Assembly (NCBI GenBank): GCA_937919825.1
Contig: CALFPA010000069.1
Location: forward strand, 62,001 to 126,000
Direction of reading: 5' to 3'
Source: an uncultured Spartobacteria bacterium
GTDB lineage: Bacteria > Verrucomicrobiota > Verrucomicrobiia > Chthoniobacterales > Terrimicrobiaceae
Length of the DNA stretch: 64,000 nucleotides
A model generated the notes under the pieces. The model had not been told where the DNA came from, did no database searches, and was given only the letters and a program-made list of their open reading frames with translations. The stretch's first letter is position 1; every line of letters starts with the position of its first letter. The position numbers and the translations under genes are program-made. Shown one piece after another: positions 27,040-36,887 of this stretch.

Positions 27040-27608
27040 TGGGAGTCTGCTCCGACCAATGGATCCGTCGCATGGCGACGGAAAAGGGAATGATCGAGCC
27101 GTTTGTGGATGGCCAGATCAAGAAATCCGAAACCGGTGAGCGCGTCATCAGCTACGGCCTCTCGAGCTACGGCTACGACCTCCGCGTCTCGAACGAGTTC
27201 AAAGTTTTCACCAATGTCTTCGGGAGCGTGGTCGATCCAAAATCTTTCGATGACCGCTCGTTTGTGGACATGGAAACCGATGTCTGTGTTGTGCCGCCGA
27301 ACTCCTTCGCGCTCGCCCGCAGCGTCGAGTATTTCCGCATCCCGCGCGAGGTGCTCACGATCTGCGTCGGCAAGTCCACCTATGCCCGCTGCGGCATCAT
27401 TGTGAATGTCACCCCATTCGAGCCCGAGTGGGAGGGGCATGTGACGCTCGAAATTTCCAACACCACCCCGCTCCCTGCGCGCATTTATGCGAATGAGGGA
27501 TTGGCCCAAGTCGTGTTTTTCCAGGCGAGTGAGGTTTGCGAGACGAGCTACGCCGATCGAGCCGGAAAATACATGGGCCAACGCGGCATCACGATTCCCC
27601 GGATGTGA
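27039..27608 (+). CDS. dcd: dCTP deaminase
   Basis: 189 residues, normal length. Makes dUTP from dCTP for dTTP supply. Family blocks: [14 protein letters not shown] near 45, the motif [35 protein letters not shown] near 110-145 that holds the catalytic Glu, and [11 protein letters not shown] near 153, with a [12 protein letters not shown] tail. The ATG overlaps the ybaB stop by one base and the stop overlaps the crcB GTG, indicating one operon dnaX-ybaB-dcd-crcB. The Glu-containing block suggests the mono-functional type, though bifunctional enzymes are similar. Confidence 0.94.
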   Translation: MGVCSDQWIRRMATEKGMIEPFVDGQIKKSETGERVISYGLSSYGYDLRVSNEFKVFTNVFGSVVDPKSFDDRSFVDMETDVCVVPPNSFALARSVEYFRIPREVLTICVGKSTYARCGIIVNVTPFEPEWEGHVTLEISNTTPLPARIYANEGLAQVVFFQASEVCETSYADRAGKYMGQRGITIPRM

Positions 27609-27994
27609 GGGAGGCCTTGGCGGTCATGGCTGGCGGGGCTCTTGGAAGTCTCGGCCGCTGGCTGGTCGCCGAGTGGATCGCCACGATGCCATGGTCGGCC
27701 GGGTTTCCTTTTGGAACCCTGCTGGTGAATGTCGCCGGCTCTTTCGGGATCGGCATTTTCTCCGAGTTGCTACTCGAAGGTCGTATCTGGCATGCGAGTT
27801 CGAGCGTTCACGCGTTCGTCTTTGTCGGGATCTTCGGGGGCTTCACGACTTTCTCCGCTTTCAGCCTGCAAACCCTGGCACTTCTTCGCACGGGCCAAGT
27901 GGTGCTTGGTGGAGTCAATATCCTCGCCAGCGTGGCCATTTGTCTTTTCGCCGTTTGGCTGGGAGCCGTCATGGCGCACTGGTTGGCCAATTAA
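27605..27994 (+). CDS. crcB: Fluoride channel CrcB/Fluc
   Basis: 129 residues with four hydrophobic segments. Dual-topology dimeric channel that exports fluoride. Hallmarks: [15 protein letters not shown] near 9-24, [17 protein letters not shown] near 34-50 (the Asn-bearing pore motif), [16 protein letters not shown] near 77-92 (Phe-box and Na-site region). GTG 27605 overlaps the dcd stop; an ATG at 27626 is an alternative. No fluoride riboswitch is visible, as expected inside an operon. Confidence 0.9.
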   Translation: MREALAVMAGGALGSLGRWLVAEWIATMPWSAGFPFGTLLVNVAGSFGIGIFSELLLEGRIWHASSSVHAFVFVGIFGGFTTFSAFSLQTLALLRTGQVVLGGVNILASVAICLFAVWLGAVMAHWLAN

Positions 27995-28018
27995 GATTCA
28001 GCGCGGATCAAAGCCCGC

Positions 28019-28047
28019 TAGACAACCTTTGCGCGAGGTGGTAATTC
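28019..28047 (+). promoter_or_regulatory. Candidate promoter of the DUF485-actP operon
   Basis: TAGACA (one mismatch to TTGACA), 17 bases, TAATTC, then 8 bases to the ATG at 28056. Confidence 0.5.
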
Positions 28048-28055
28048 AGCCCGCC

Positions 28056-28400
28056 ATGAACGACCCCCAACCTTCAGCGGCGGACAAACCTCCCATCGAC
28101 TGGCATCGCATCCAGCGTGATCCCGATTTCTCCGCGCTTGTCCGGAGCAAGGCCCGACTGGTCATTCCGGCCACCGTATTTTTCATCGTTTACTACTTTG
28201 CGCTTCCCATCGGCGTGGGTTGGTTCCCGGAATTCATGGAGAAAAAAATCTGGGGCGACATGAACATCGCGTATTTTTTCGCCCTGTCGCAATTCCTGAT
28301 GGCCTGGGTGTTGGCGGCTATTTATGTGGTCGCCGCCAGCGGTTGGGATCGCAGCGAACGCACTCTCCTCGCCAAATTCGGTTACACCTCCAAACACTGA
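28056..28400 (+). CDS. DUF485 (YjcH-like) membrane protein
   Basis: 114 residues. Two membrane helices, LVIPATVFFIVYYFALPIGVG (about 36-56) and IAYFFALSQFLMAWVLAAIYVVAA (about 72-95), and an N-terminal Phe/Arg block DFSALVRSKARLV typical of DUF485. In many bacteria this small protein is encoded directly before the acetate symporter ActP, as here (1-base gap). It may be a symporter accessory subunit. Confidence 0.87.
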   Translation: MNDPQPSAADKPPIDWHRIQRDPDFSALVRSKARLVIPATVFFIVYYFALPIGVGWFPEFMEKKIWGDMNIAYFFALSQFLMAWVLAAIYVVAASGWDRSERTLLAKFGYTSKH

Positions 28401-28401
28401 T

Positions 28402-29982
<1,581 letters not shown>

Positions 29983-30014
29983 GGTTTCTCCAAGCGAGGG
30001 GCCGTTAGTTGGTG

Positions 30015-30020
30015 TAGGTT
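30015..30020 (+). promoter_or_regulatory. Candidate -10 box of the rhodanese gene
   Basis: TAGGTT, 8 bases before the ATG at 30029; the same hexamer precedes the gene at 58192. No clear -35 box. Confidence 0.35.
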
Positions 30021-30028
30021 TTCTTAAG

Positions 30029-30424
30029 ATGAAAAACTGGCTAATTCCTTTTTTGGTGGCTGTCGCGGTTGGTTTTGTGCTGCTGCGGTCGTCATTTGCG
30101 GGTTCGAAAATCACGCCGCAAGAGGCGATGGAAAAGGTGGGGACGGGCACGGCGGTATTGATCGATGTGCGTGAACCCGGGGAATGGAGTGGCGGGGTGG
30201 TGGAGGGGGCGCTGCTGCTGCCGCTGAGCGATCTGCAGGGGGAGCGAGTGAAGTGGGGAAAACCTTTGGCGGATGCTCGCGGGAGGGAGTTGGTCTTGTA
30301 TTGCCGGTCGGGTAACCGCTCAGGGATCGCGGCAGGTATTTTGGAGAAGGAGGGGTGGGTGGTGTGGAATGCGGGGGGATTTTCCGCATGGGTGAGTGCT
30401 GGGCAGAAGGTCACGAAGCCTTAG
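30029..30424 (+). CDS. Membrane-anchored rhodanese-like sulfurtransferase
   Basis: 131 residues. A single N-terminal helix (WLIPFLVAVAVGFVLL) puts the domain on the periplasmic side. Rhodanese hallmarks: AVLIDVREPGEWSGG near 44 and active-site loop LYCRSGNRSG near 92 with Cys present; GGFSAWVSAG near the end. Should transfer sulfur or act in periplasmic redox chemistry. Standalone between actP and convergent argS. Confidence 0.85.
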   Translation: MKNWLIPFLVAVAVGFVLLRSSFAGSKITPQEAMEKVGTGTAVLIDVREPGEWSGGVVEGALLLPLSDLQGERVKWGKPLADARGRELVLYCRSGNRSGIAAGILEKEGWVVWNAGGFSAWVSAGQKVTKP

Positions 30425-30438
30425 CAGGACGGAAAAGC

Positions 30439-32148
30439 CTACATGCGCTCCGGGCAAGCGATGCCTAGGAGGGCGAGGCCGTGGGAGAGGGTGCGGGCGG
30501 CGAGGTCGCTTAAAACGAGACGGCTGGCACGGAGGGCGGGCTCGGCTTTTAACACCGGACAGGCTTCGTAGAACGAGTGGTAGGTATTCGCCAATTCGTA
30601 GAGGTAATGCGCCAGGATGTTCGGGCGGAAGTCGTCGAGGACGACGGGGAGGGTTTCGGCGTATTGTAGGATTTTCAGTGCGAGGGCGCGTTCGGCGGGG
30701 GCGGTGATGAGGATCGGAGAGGAGGGGTCCGGGGTTTCTCCGGCTTTGCGGAAAATCGAGCGGATGCGGACATAGGCATTCTGAAGGTAGGGGGCGGTGT
30801 TGCCCTCGAACGCCAAAAGTTTGTCCCATGAAAAAACATAATCGGTGAGCCGGTTTTGGGAGAGTTCCGCGTATTTCACGGCGCCGAGGCCGATGAGGCG
30901 GGCGGTGGACTCGGCTTCTTCGGGAGGGAGGGCTTCGGTGCGGGCGGCGAGGATTTTGCGGGCGCGCTCAATGGCTTCGTGGAGAACTTCGGCCAGGCCA
31001 ACATTCTCGCCGGAGCGGGTTTTCATGATCTTCCGGTCCTCGCCGAGGATGCTGCCGAAGGCGATGTGGCGGAGGTCGCCCTGGATGCCCATCATTTTCG
31101 CGGCGGCGAAGATTTGCTGGAAGTGGAGGGCCTGCGGTGCGCCGACGACATACCAGATGGCATCGGGGTTCCAGCGCTTCACTCGGTAGTCGATCGTGGC
31201 GAGGTCGGTGGTGGCATAGAGGAAGCCGCCGTCGGACTTGCGGACAATGGCGGGCTTGCCGTCGAGCGCGGGGATGTCGGGAAAGAAAATGCAAAGCGCG
31301 CCGTCGCTCTCGCGAGCGATGCCGCGTTTTTCCAGTTCGGCGCAGAGCGGGGCGAGGGCGTCGTTATAGGCGCTTTCGCCGAGGCGTTCGTCGAATTTGA
31401 TGCCGAGCAGGCCGTAGAGTTTCTCGAATTCGCGCCAGGAGAGTTCGATGGTTTGTTTCCAGATGGCGAGGTTTTCGGCGTCGCCGGCTTGGAGTTTCAC
31501 CAATTCCTCGCGGGCGGTGCGCTTGATGTCCTCGTCGGTTTCCTCGAGGCGGGTGACTTCGCGGTAGAGTCGGACGAGTTCGGCAATGGCATCCTTTTCC
31601 AAAGCCTCGTGGTTGAGGAAGTGCTTCCAGCCGTAGATGACCTTGCCGAATTGCGTGCCCCAGTCGCCGATGTGGTTGTCAGCTGTGACCTCATGGCCAA
31701 GGAAACGGGCGACGCGCACGAGGCAGTCGCCGAGGATCGTGCTGCGAATGTGGCCGACATGCATCGGCTTGGCGACATTCGGCGAGCTGAAATCGACGAG
31801 GATTTTCTTGGGCTTGGCGGCGAGGGCCACGCCGAGGCGGGGATCGGTGGTGAGCGAGGAAATGGCGGAAGCGATGAAGGAATCTTCGAGCCGAAAGTTG
31901 ATGAATCCGGCACCGGCGATCTCAGGGTTGGCGGCGAGGCCGGAGACATCCAACTTCGCAAGGATGTCGGTGGCGAGTTGGCGCGGGTTGGTCTTTTTCT
32001 CCTTGGCCAAAACCATGGCGGCGTTCGCCTGATAGTCGCCGAATCGCGTGTCGGCGGCTTGGGCGACTTCGCCGCGCGCAGGATCGAGTTCGCAGGCGGT
32101 GAGGGCGTCGCGGAGTCGGGCAGAAAGGAGTTCGCGCGGGTTGGGCAT
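30439..32148 (-). CDS. argS: Arginyl-tRNA synthetase
   Basis: 569 residues. Class I synthetase. N-terminal Arg-tRNA domain, HIGH motif as KPMHVGHIRST near 115, GSILGEDRKIMKTRSGENV near 365 in the KMSK position (degenerate, common in ArgRS), and a C-terminal DALR anticodon domain ending LLGIACPERM. The upstream gap to ptsN contains two low-complexity elements. The tRNA-Arg(CCG) at 34240 is a substrate. Confidence 0.95.
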   Translation of the reverse strand: MPNPRELLSARLRDALTACELDPARGEVAQAADTRFGDYQANAAMVLAKEKKTNPRQLATDILAKLDVSGLAANPEIAGAGFINFRLEDSFIASAISSLTTDPRLGVALAAKPKKILVDFSSPNVAKPMHVGHIRSTILGDCLVRVARFLGHEVTADNHIGDWGTQFGKVIYGWKHFLNHEALEKDAIAELVRLYREVTRLEETDEDIKRTAREELVKLQAGDAENLAIWKQTIELSWREFEKLYGLLGIKFDERLGESAYNDALAPLCAELEKRGIARESDGALCIFFPDIPALDGKPAIVRKSDGGFLYATTDLATIDYRVKRWNPDAIWYVVGAPQALHFQQIFAAAKMMGIQGDLRHIAFGSILGEDRKIMKTRSGENVGLAEVLHEAIERARKILAARTEALPPEEAESTARLIGLGAVKYAELSQNRLTDYVFSWDKLLAFEGNTAPYLQNAYVRIRSIFRKAGETPDPSSPILITAPAERALALKILQYAETLPVVLDDFRPNILAHYLYELANTYHSFYEACPVLKAEPALRASRLVLSDLAARTLSHGLALLGIACPERM

Positions 32149-32152
32149 CAGA

Positions 32153-32175
32153 GTTTTAAGTTTTAAGTTTTCAGT
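32153..32175. repeat. Short tandem TTTTAAG-type element
   Basis: GTTTTAAG, TTTTAAG, TTTTCAGT in a row. On the other strand this reads as ACTGAAAACTTAAAAC, a kind of intergenic low-complexity tract I recall from several environmental genomes. It sits immediately before argS. Confidence 0.55.
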
Positions 32176-32217
32176 AGCCGTGCCCGAAATCGGGATCAGT
32201 TTGCTTGATACAATTTT

Positions 32218-32250
32218 CTCCTCCGTGCTCTCTGTGTCCTCTGTGGTTAA
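32218..32250. repeat. CTCCGTGCTCTCTGTG-type low-complexity element
   Basis: Alternating C/T and TGTG steps, from CTCCTCCGTGCTC through TCTGTGTCCTCTGTGGTTAA. Elements of this wording recur between genes in unrelated bacteria, from memory. No coding frame explains it. Confidence 0.55.
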
Positions 32251-32278
32251 ACCTTCAGAGTCGGCGCCGCTGCGAAAT

Positions 32279-32746
32279 TCAGGGGCGGGTGGAGCGGTTC
32301 TCGAAGACTTGGAGAATGCTGGGGATGTTCTCGGCCTTGGTGAGTTCTTCGCGGACCGTTTTGTCGTTCAAAAATTTTGCGATCGCGGCGAGGGTGCGCA
32401 GGTGGGTTTGGAACTGGTCCTTCGGCACCACGAAGAGCACGATGAAAAAGACGGGTTCGTCGTCGAGGGCATCGAACTGGATACCGGCGGAGGAGCGCCC
32501 GAAAGCGGCTACGACCTCGCCGACCTTCGAAGAGGAGGCGTGTGGGATCGCGATGCCGAAGCCGATGCCGGTGCTCATGGTTTCCTCGCGCTGACGGATG
32601 GATTCGAGGATGGCATCCTCATCGGAGCGATCGATTTTGCCGGATGCCACGAGGCAATCAACCAACTCGCGGATGGCTTGCCAGCGTTCCTTTGCAACCA
32701 TCTCGGGGATGATTTGCGACTCTGATAACAGGTTGGCCAGGGTCAT
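32279..32746 (-). CDS. ptsN: PTS EIIA-Ntr-like regulatory protein
   Basis: 155 residues, EIIA-2 domain. Phospho-acceptor His in GIGFGIAIPHASSSKV near 67, followed by AAFGRSSAGIQFDALDDEPVFFIVLFVVP, the usual EIIA-Ntr core. Accepts phosphate through the NPr/HPr branch and usually regulates rather than transports. ATG 32746 is chosen because the domain begins directly with TLANLLSESQI; an upstream ATG at 32782 would add 12 residues. With ptsI at 6.1 kb it suggests a regulatory PTS. Minus-strand TATTCA lies 9 bases before 32746. Confidence 0.85.
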   Translation of the reverse strand: MTLANLLSESQIIPEMVAKERWQAIRELVDCLVASGKIDRSDEDAILESIRQREETMSTGIGFGIAIPHASSSKVGEVVAAFGRSSAGIQFDALDDEPVFFIVLFVVPKDQFQTHLRTLAAIAKFLNDKTVREELTKAENIPSILQVFENRSTRP

Positions 32747-32827
32747 TTCAGTAGGTGAATAGGTTGAGCATTGCCGAAGCATGGCCGGCGAGCACGGCGG
32801 CCGGATGCGGGCGTTTCGGGACTTCCA

Positions 32828-34069
32828 TTAGCGGTCCACTTCGCCGAAGACGGGATCGAGCGAGCCGAGAATCGTGACGACATCGGACACCATCGAGCCG
32901 GGTAGCATCTTGGAAAGGATGCTGATGTTGCAGAACGAGGGCGAGCGGATTTTCAGGCGGTAGGGGACGCCTCCGCCTTTGCTGTAAATGTAGAATCCCA
33001 ACTCGCCCTTCGGGTTTTCCGCACCGAAATAGACTTCCCCGGCGGGGGCGTGGACGCCTTCGGTGGCGACAATGAAGTGGTGGATGAGTTCCTCCATCTT
33101 CGTAAGGACCGACTCTTTGTCCGGGAGGGTGGACTTGGGGTCGTGCCAGTTGATCGGACCGGGGGGTAATCTATCGAGGACTTGGCGGAGGATGGAAACG
33201 CTCTGGCGGATCTCCTCGAGGCGGACGAGATAGCGGTCGTAGCTGTCGCCCACGGTGCCGATGGGCACCTCAAAGTCGTAGTTTTGGTAATCGAGATAGG
33301 GGTGTTTCTTGCGAAGGTCGTGGTCCACCCCGCTGCTTCGGAGGTTCGGGCCCGAGAGGCCAAAGGCGATGGCGTCCTCCTTCGAAATCACGCCGACTTC
33401 CTTGCAACGATCCACAAAAATGCGGTTGCGGGTGATGAGGTTGTTCACATCCTCGAAGGCCTTCGGGAAGGTCTCGAGGAAATCCTTGAGCATGGTGATG
33501 AACGCCGGGGGGAGATCGCGGGTCTGGCCGCCCACGCGGGTATAACTCGTGGTGAAACGAGCGCCGGTGAGTTGCTCGATCAGGTTGTAGATTTTCTCGC
33601 GCTCGGTGAAGGTGTAGAGAAACACAGTGGTCGCGCCGAGATCCATGCCCAGGCAGCCGACGCCGAGGAGGTGCGAGGAGATGCGGGCGAGTTCGTAGCA
33701 GATCACGCGAATCGCCTTGCCGCGGGGTGGGATTTCCCAGCCCATGAGTTTCTCGACGGCGAGGGCGTAGGTAACATTGTTCGCGATCGGAGCAAGGTAG
33801 TCCAAGCGGTCCGTGTAGGGAACGAACTGATTATAGGTCATGTTCTCGGCGATTTTTTCGTCGCCGCGATGGAGGTAGCCGATTTCCGGCGTGGCCTTGG
33901 TGACGATCTCGCCGTCCAGCTCAAGGATCATGCGGAGCACGCCGTGGGTCGAGGGGTGGGACGGCCCCATGTTGATGACCAGTTTTTCCCCCAGCAGTTC
34001 TTCGGTTTCCTGCATGGCCTTCAGGCTGCGGGCCAAGGCATCGGGGTGCTCGAGTGTGGTTGTCGCCAT
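32828..34069 (-). CDS. nuoD: NADH-quinone oxidoreductase subunit D
   Basis: 413 residues, the 49-kDa quinone-site subunit of complex I. N-terminal NMGPSHPSTHGVLRMILELDGE near 33, PEIGYLHRGDEKIAENMTYNQFVPYTDRLDY near 61, and the C-terminal GSLDPVFGEVDR end are all canonical. No other nuo gene is adjacent: ptsN is downstream, tRNA-Arg upstream on the other strand. The remaining subunits must be encoded outside the window. Confidence 0.96.
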   Translation of the reverse strand: MATTTLEHPDALARSLKAMQETEELLGEKLVINMGPSHPSTHGVLRMILELDGEIVTKATPEIGYLHRGDEKIAENMTYNQFVPYTDRLDYLAPIANNVTYALAVEKLMGWEIPPRGKAIRVICYELARISSHLLGVGCLGMDLGATTVFLYTFTEREKIYNLIEQLTGARFTTSYTRVGGQTRDLPPAFITMLKDFLETFPKAFEDVNNLITRNRIFVDRCKEVGVISKEDAIAFGLSGPNLRSSGVDHDLRKKHPYLDYQNYDFEVPIGTVGDSYDRYLVRLEEIRQSVSILRQVLDRLPPGPINWHDPKSTLPDKESVLTKMEELIHHFIVATEGVHAPAGEVYFGAENPKGELGFYIYSKGGGVPYRLKIRSPSFCNISILSKMLPGSMVSDVVTILGSLDPVFGEVDR

Positions 34070-34239
34070 CGTATGGTTGCGTCGTTTATCAATTCCCCGG
34101 ATGGCGGCGAAAGCCGGTTCGCCCGTGGAAGTGCGTCAGACTCTTTTCCGCTCCGGGAAATTGCAAGCCGCATGTTTGAGGTGACTCTGGCTTTTGCGTT
34201 TGATTTTCCGAATCGCTTGCCAGAGTGTTGCGCGCTGAC

Positions 34240-34313
34240 GCACCCGTAGCTCAACTGGATAGAGTGACGGCCTCCGAAGCCGTAGGTTGTGGGTTCGACC
34301 CCCGCCGGGTGCA
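34240..34313 (+). tRNA. tRNA-Arg (anticodon CCG)
   Basis: 74 bases. Acceptor stem GCACCCG pairs with CGGGTGC (34306-34312) with discriminator A. D-arm GCTC...GAGT, anticodon stem ACGGC/GCCGT with loop CTCCGAA (anticodon CCG), T-arm GGGTTCGACCCC. No encoded CCA (the sequence continues ATTTCCC). Folded by eye. Confidence 0.95.
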
Positions 34314-34374
34314 ATTTCCCTCCTCCGCGTGAATTGGCTCGAGAAATTGGGGGCGGACCAATCCGAATAAGTCC

Positions 34375-34402
34375 TTGCCTCTCGCAAAGCCGAGGCTATG
34401 AA
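34375..34402 (+). promoter_or_regulatory. Candidate promoter of hpt
   Basis: TTGCCT, 16 bases, TATGAA, then 8 bases to the ATG at 34411. Confidence 0.42.
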
Positions 34403-34410
34403 CTCGCCAA

Positions 34411-34959
34411 ATGGTCGCCGACATCGCCCGAGTCCTTTATCACGAGTCTACGATCCTCAGTCGTCTGGATGAGCTGGCCCACCAGATTACTAGCGACTAC
34501 GCGGACAAGGAACTCACCGTCGTTTCCATTTTGAACGGCAGTTTCATTTTCATGGCAGACCTCCTGCGGCGCGTGCCATTGCCTCTCCAAATCGACTCCT
34601 GGAGCGTTTCCAGCTACCACGGCACGAAATCCCGGGGTCAAATCCAGTTCCGCCAGCAAACCATCGCCGATGTGCGTGGGCGCCATGTCCTGCTCCTGGA
34701 TGACATCCTTGATAGCGGGCTCACACTTCGTGCCATTCAGGAACGCCTCGCCACCGAGTCCGGCGCCGCCAGCATTCGCTCCTGCGTGCTCCTCCGCAAA
34801 AGCGTGACGCGCGAGACCGCCATCGATGCCGACTATATTGGCTTTGATATTCCCAACGAATTCGTCGTGGGCTACGGGCTCGATTACAACGAGCAATACC
34901 GCAACCTTCCCTACATCGGGGTTTTGAAGGAAGAGGCGATCCGGCGGCACGGCCGCTGA
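34411..34959 (+). CDS. hpt: Hypoxanthine phosphoribosyltransferase
   Basis: 182 residues. Purine salvage: hypoxanthine or guanine plus PRPP to IMP or GMP. PRPP-binding signature VLLLDDILDSGLTL near 95, the early LNGSFIFMADLLRRV loop near 41, and GFDIPNEFVVGYGLDYNEQYRNLPYIG near 145-170, which is typical of bacterial HPRT. Downstream gene begins 8 bases after its stop. Confidence 0.94.
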   Translation: MVADIARVLYHESTILSRLDELAHQITSDYADKELTVVSILNGSFIFMADLLRRVPLPLQIDSWSVSSYHGTKSRGQIQFRQQTIADVRGRHVLLLDDILDSGLTLRAIQERLATESGAASIRSCVLLRKSVTRETAIDADYIGFDIPNEFVVGYGLDYNEQYRNLPYIGVLKEEAIRRHGR

Positions 34960-34967
34960 AACAAGCC

Positions 34968-35441
34968 GTGTGCGCGGTTTTTAAAGTCCAAGGAAAAACA
35001 TTTCGCCCCGGTCGTGAAGTGCCCGCAGTGGGTCCCGACGGGCCGATCCATCGCATCTGGGCCGGCTTTGCCCGAAGCGAGATTTTAAATTGGTGGATTC
35101 AGCGTGGCGGCATCCTGCTCGACATTCCCGCCGAGGAATTCGCGGAACGCTCCGACCACTCCGGGGAATTGGTGTGGGACGTGCTGCCCTCGGGCCTCGT
35201 GATCCGCGCGATCCTCGACCGCCAGACGGCCCATGAACTCATTAAAATCGTCACCCGCGAATCCGCGCCCACCGAACTCGAGAGATTCCAGCACAACCGT
35301 ATGCCGGTGCTGGAAAGCCCGCTCCACGCCGCTGCTCCCGTGACTTTTCCTGAGCCAACGCCTCCCGCCACACCAAAGTCATCAAAGCAACCCAAGCCAG
35401 CTCCCGCCGGGCTCGTGCAGGAAATGCTTTTCGATTTTTGA
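34968..35441 (+). CDS. Hypothetical protein downstream of hpt
   Basis: 157 residues from a GTG. Not recognised. The first 105 residues look globular and cytosolic (VQGKTFRPGREV, RIWAGFARSEILNWWIQRGG, LVWDVLPSGLVIRAILDRQ); the next 40 are a Pro/Ala/Lys tail ending MLFDF, a short hydrophobic-acidic terminus of the sort that can be a docking peptide, for instance for a sliding clamp or SSB partner (speculative). The 8-base gap after hpt suggests cotranscription. Confidence 0.6.
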   Translation: MCAVFKVQGKTFRPGREVPAVGPDGPIHRIWAGFARSEILNWWIQRGGILLDIPAEEFAERSDHSGELVWDVLPSGLVIRAILDRQTAHELIKIVTRESAPTELERFQHNRMPVLESPLHAAAPVTFPEPTPPATPKSSKQPKPAPAGLVQEMLFDF

Positions 35442-35503
35442 TGTTCACCCCCTCCAAAAAAAATCCGCTGGAATCTCCGATTCTCTCGCTTAAAAATCTC
35501 GCC

Positions 35504-36205
35504 ATGATCCGCTTTGCCATTGTTGCCTTTCTCTCAAGCGCTGCCTCGGTTTTCGCTGGGAGTGCCGGTTCGGCCCTCACAGCCCTCCAAATCATCTCCG
35601 CGCATCCGGTCGCCCAAAGCGCCGCTTTCGTCGAATTGCGCGGCGAGCGCGGCGAGCCCGTCCCCGCCGAGTGGATCGTTCTCCTGGCGGATCCCTCGGC
35701 TCGCGGGGGAGTCCGTGAATTAACGGTCGCAAATGGCCAGATCATCGGCGAGCGCACACCTCTGGCCGGATTCAGCGATATTGCGAGCCGGCCAGCGTTG
35801 GACCGCGCCAAGGTTTTGGTGGATGCCGGAAGCGTCTTCGAAATCGCCCAGCGCGAGGCAGTCCAGAGCGAACTCGGTTTCCACTGGATCGACTACTCTC
35901 TGGCGACAAATCCCCAGACGCTCCAGCCCGAGTGGACTGCGCGGCTCTATGACAGCGCCGGATCGCTTGCCGGGACCCTTCGCCTCTCGGCACTTGGCGG
36001 CGAGGTGATCGAGCCCCTGGTTCCACCGGAAGGAGTCAGCGCCAACGAGGATTCCGAAAAAAGGGTGGGGGGCCTGGTCGGGAAAGTGGTGGATTTCACC
36101 GAGTCGACCGCGAAAAAAGTTCAAAATACCACTCTGCGCACGGTCGGCGATGTTCAGGAATTCCTTGTCGGCGAGCGCACCGTCGGTCCGAAAGAGAAAG
36201 ATTAG
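35504..36205 (+). CDS. Secreted protein of unknown function
   Basis: 233 residues with a signal peptide (MIRFAIVAFLSSAASVFAG). The mature part looks beta-rich at first (SAAFVELRGERGEPVPAEWIVLL) and ends with a Val/Thr-rich helix-forming VGKVVDFTESTAKKVQNTT. Not a family I know. The ATG at 35504 fits the signal peptide; an earlier ATG at 35438 would place 22 residues before it. CTGGAA-17-TAAAAA lies 7 bases before the ATG. Confidence 0.6.
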   Translation: MIRFAIVAFLSSAASVFAGSAGSALTALQIISAHPVAQSAAFVELRGERGEPVPAEWIVLLADPSARGGVRELTVANGQIIGERTPLAGFSDIASRPALDRAKVLVDAGSVFEIAQREAVQSELGFHWIDYSLATNPQTLQPEWTARLYDSAGSLAGTLRLSALGGEVIEPLVPPEGVSANEDSEKRVGGLVGKVVDFTESTAKKVQNTTLRTVGDVQEFLVGERTVGPKEKD

Positions 36206-36234
36206 CCGCCCCGCCTAACTGCGCCTTCCCCCCC

Positions 36235-36762
36235 TTGAAAAAAATCACGCTCTCAGTTTTTTTGGGATTAGCCGTGGTGTCGGGATTTTTCCCTGCCGCG
36301 GTGGCGGCCGAGCCTTCCCCGACTCCCCAAGCCTCTCCGAGTCCCGCCGCTGTTTCTGCCACTCCCCGGCCCAAGGCCACGCCTGACGAGGAAGAGCAGG
36401 AAATTCGGCGCAACCACCGCTTTCTCGGCGAACCCGCCCGCCCAGCTCGCACTACGATGTTCATTGGCCGCGAGGTCGCTGTGCCGACCGGCTACAACGC
36501 CCCTCGCATCACCACCTCTCCCGGCGGCGCACAGGTCATTCAACCCGCAACGCCTCATTCCTTCGAAACCCGTAAAACCGGCGTGATGCTGAGCCCCGAT
36601 GGAGGCTTTGAGCAAACGGAACTCGAAGGCTTCATCAACTACGGCACACCGATCCGCACCATCGTCCCGATATACAACGAAAAAGGCGAATTCCTCGGCA
36701 CCGCAATCCAAAAACACCCGAACAACATCCTTCAACCCGTCTTCCGAACGATCCGGAGGTAA
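36235..36762 (+). CDS. Secreted Pro-rich protein of unknown function
   Basis: 175 residues from a TTG start (KKITLSVFLGLAVVSGFFPAAVAAEP signal peptide). A Pro/Ser/Thr linker (about 26-60) precedes a domain with RFLGEPARPARTTMFIGREVAVPTGYN and GFINYGTPIRTIVPIYNEKGEFLGTAIQ. Not recognised. Close spacing (29 bases) with the preceding secreted protein suggests an operon. TTG is used because no ATG or GTG precedes the signal peptide. Confidence 0.58.
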   Translation: MKKITLSVFLGLAVVSGFFPAAVAAEPSPTPQASPSPAAVSATPRPKATPDEEEQEIRRNHRFLGEPARPARTTMFIGREVAVPTGYNAPRITTSPGGAQVIQPATPHSFETRKTGVMLSPDGGFEQTELEGFINYGTPIRTIVPIYNEKGEFLGTAIQKHPNNILQPVFRTIRR

Positions 36763-36887
36763 AACTGCAAATTCACCCCCAATGCTGCTCTACCCTAAAC
36801 TTATCATCGGAAGCGTTGATTTGCCTGATGCCCAGCCGACAAAAAACCTCGCGATCCCGTTTTTTTCCCTATAGGCAGGTCCCCCCC

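Noticed and set aside
30856-32166. 436-codon open frame antisense to argS
   Set aside because: Gly/Glu-rich shadow of argS with no start context or domain.
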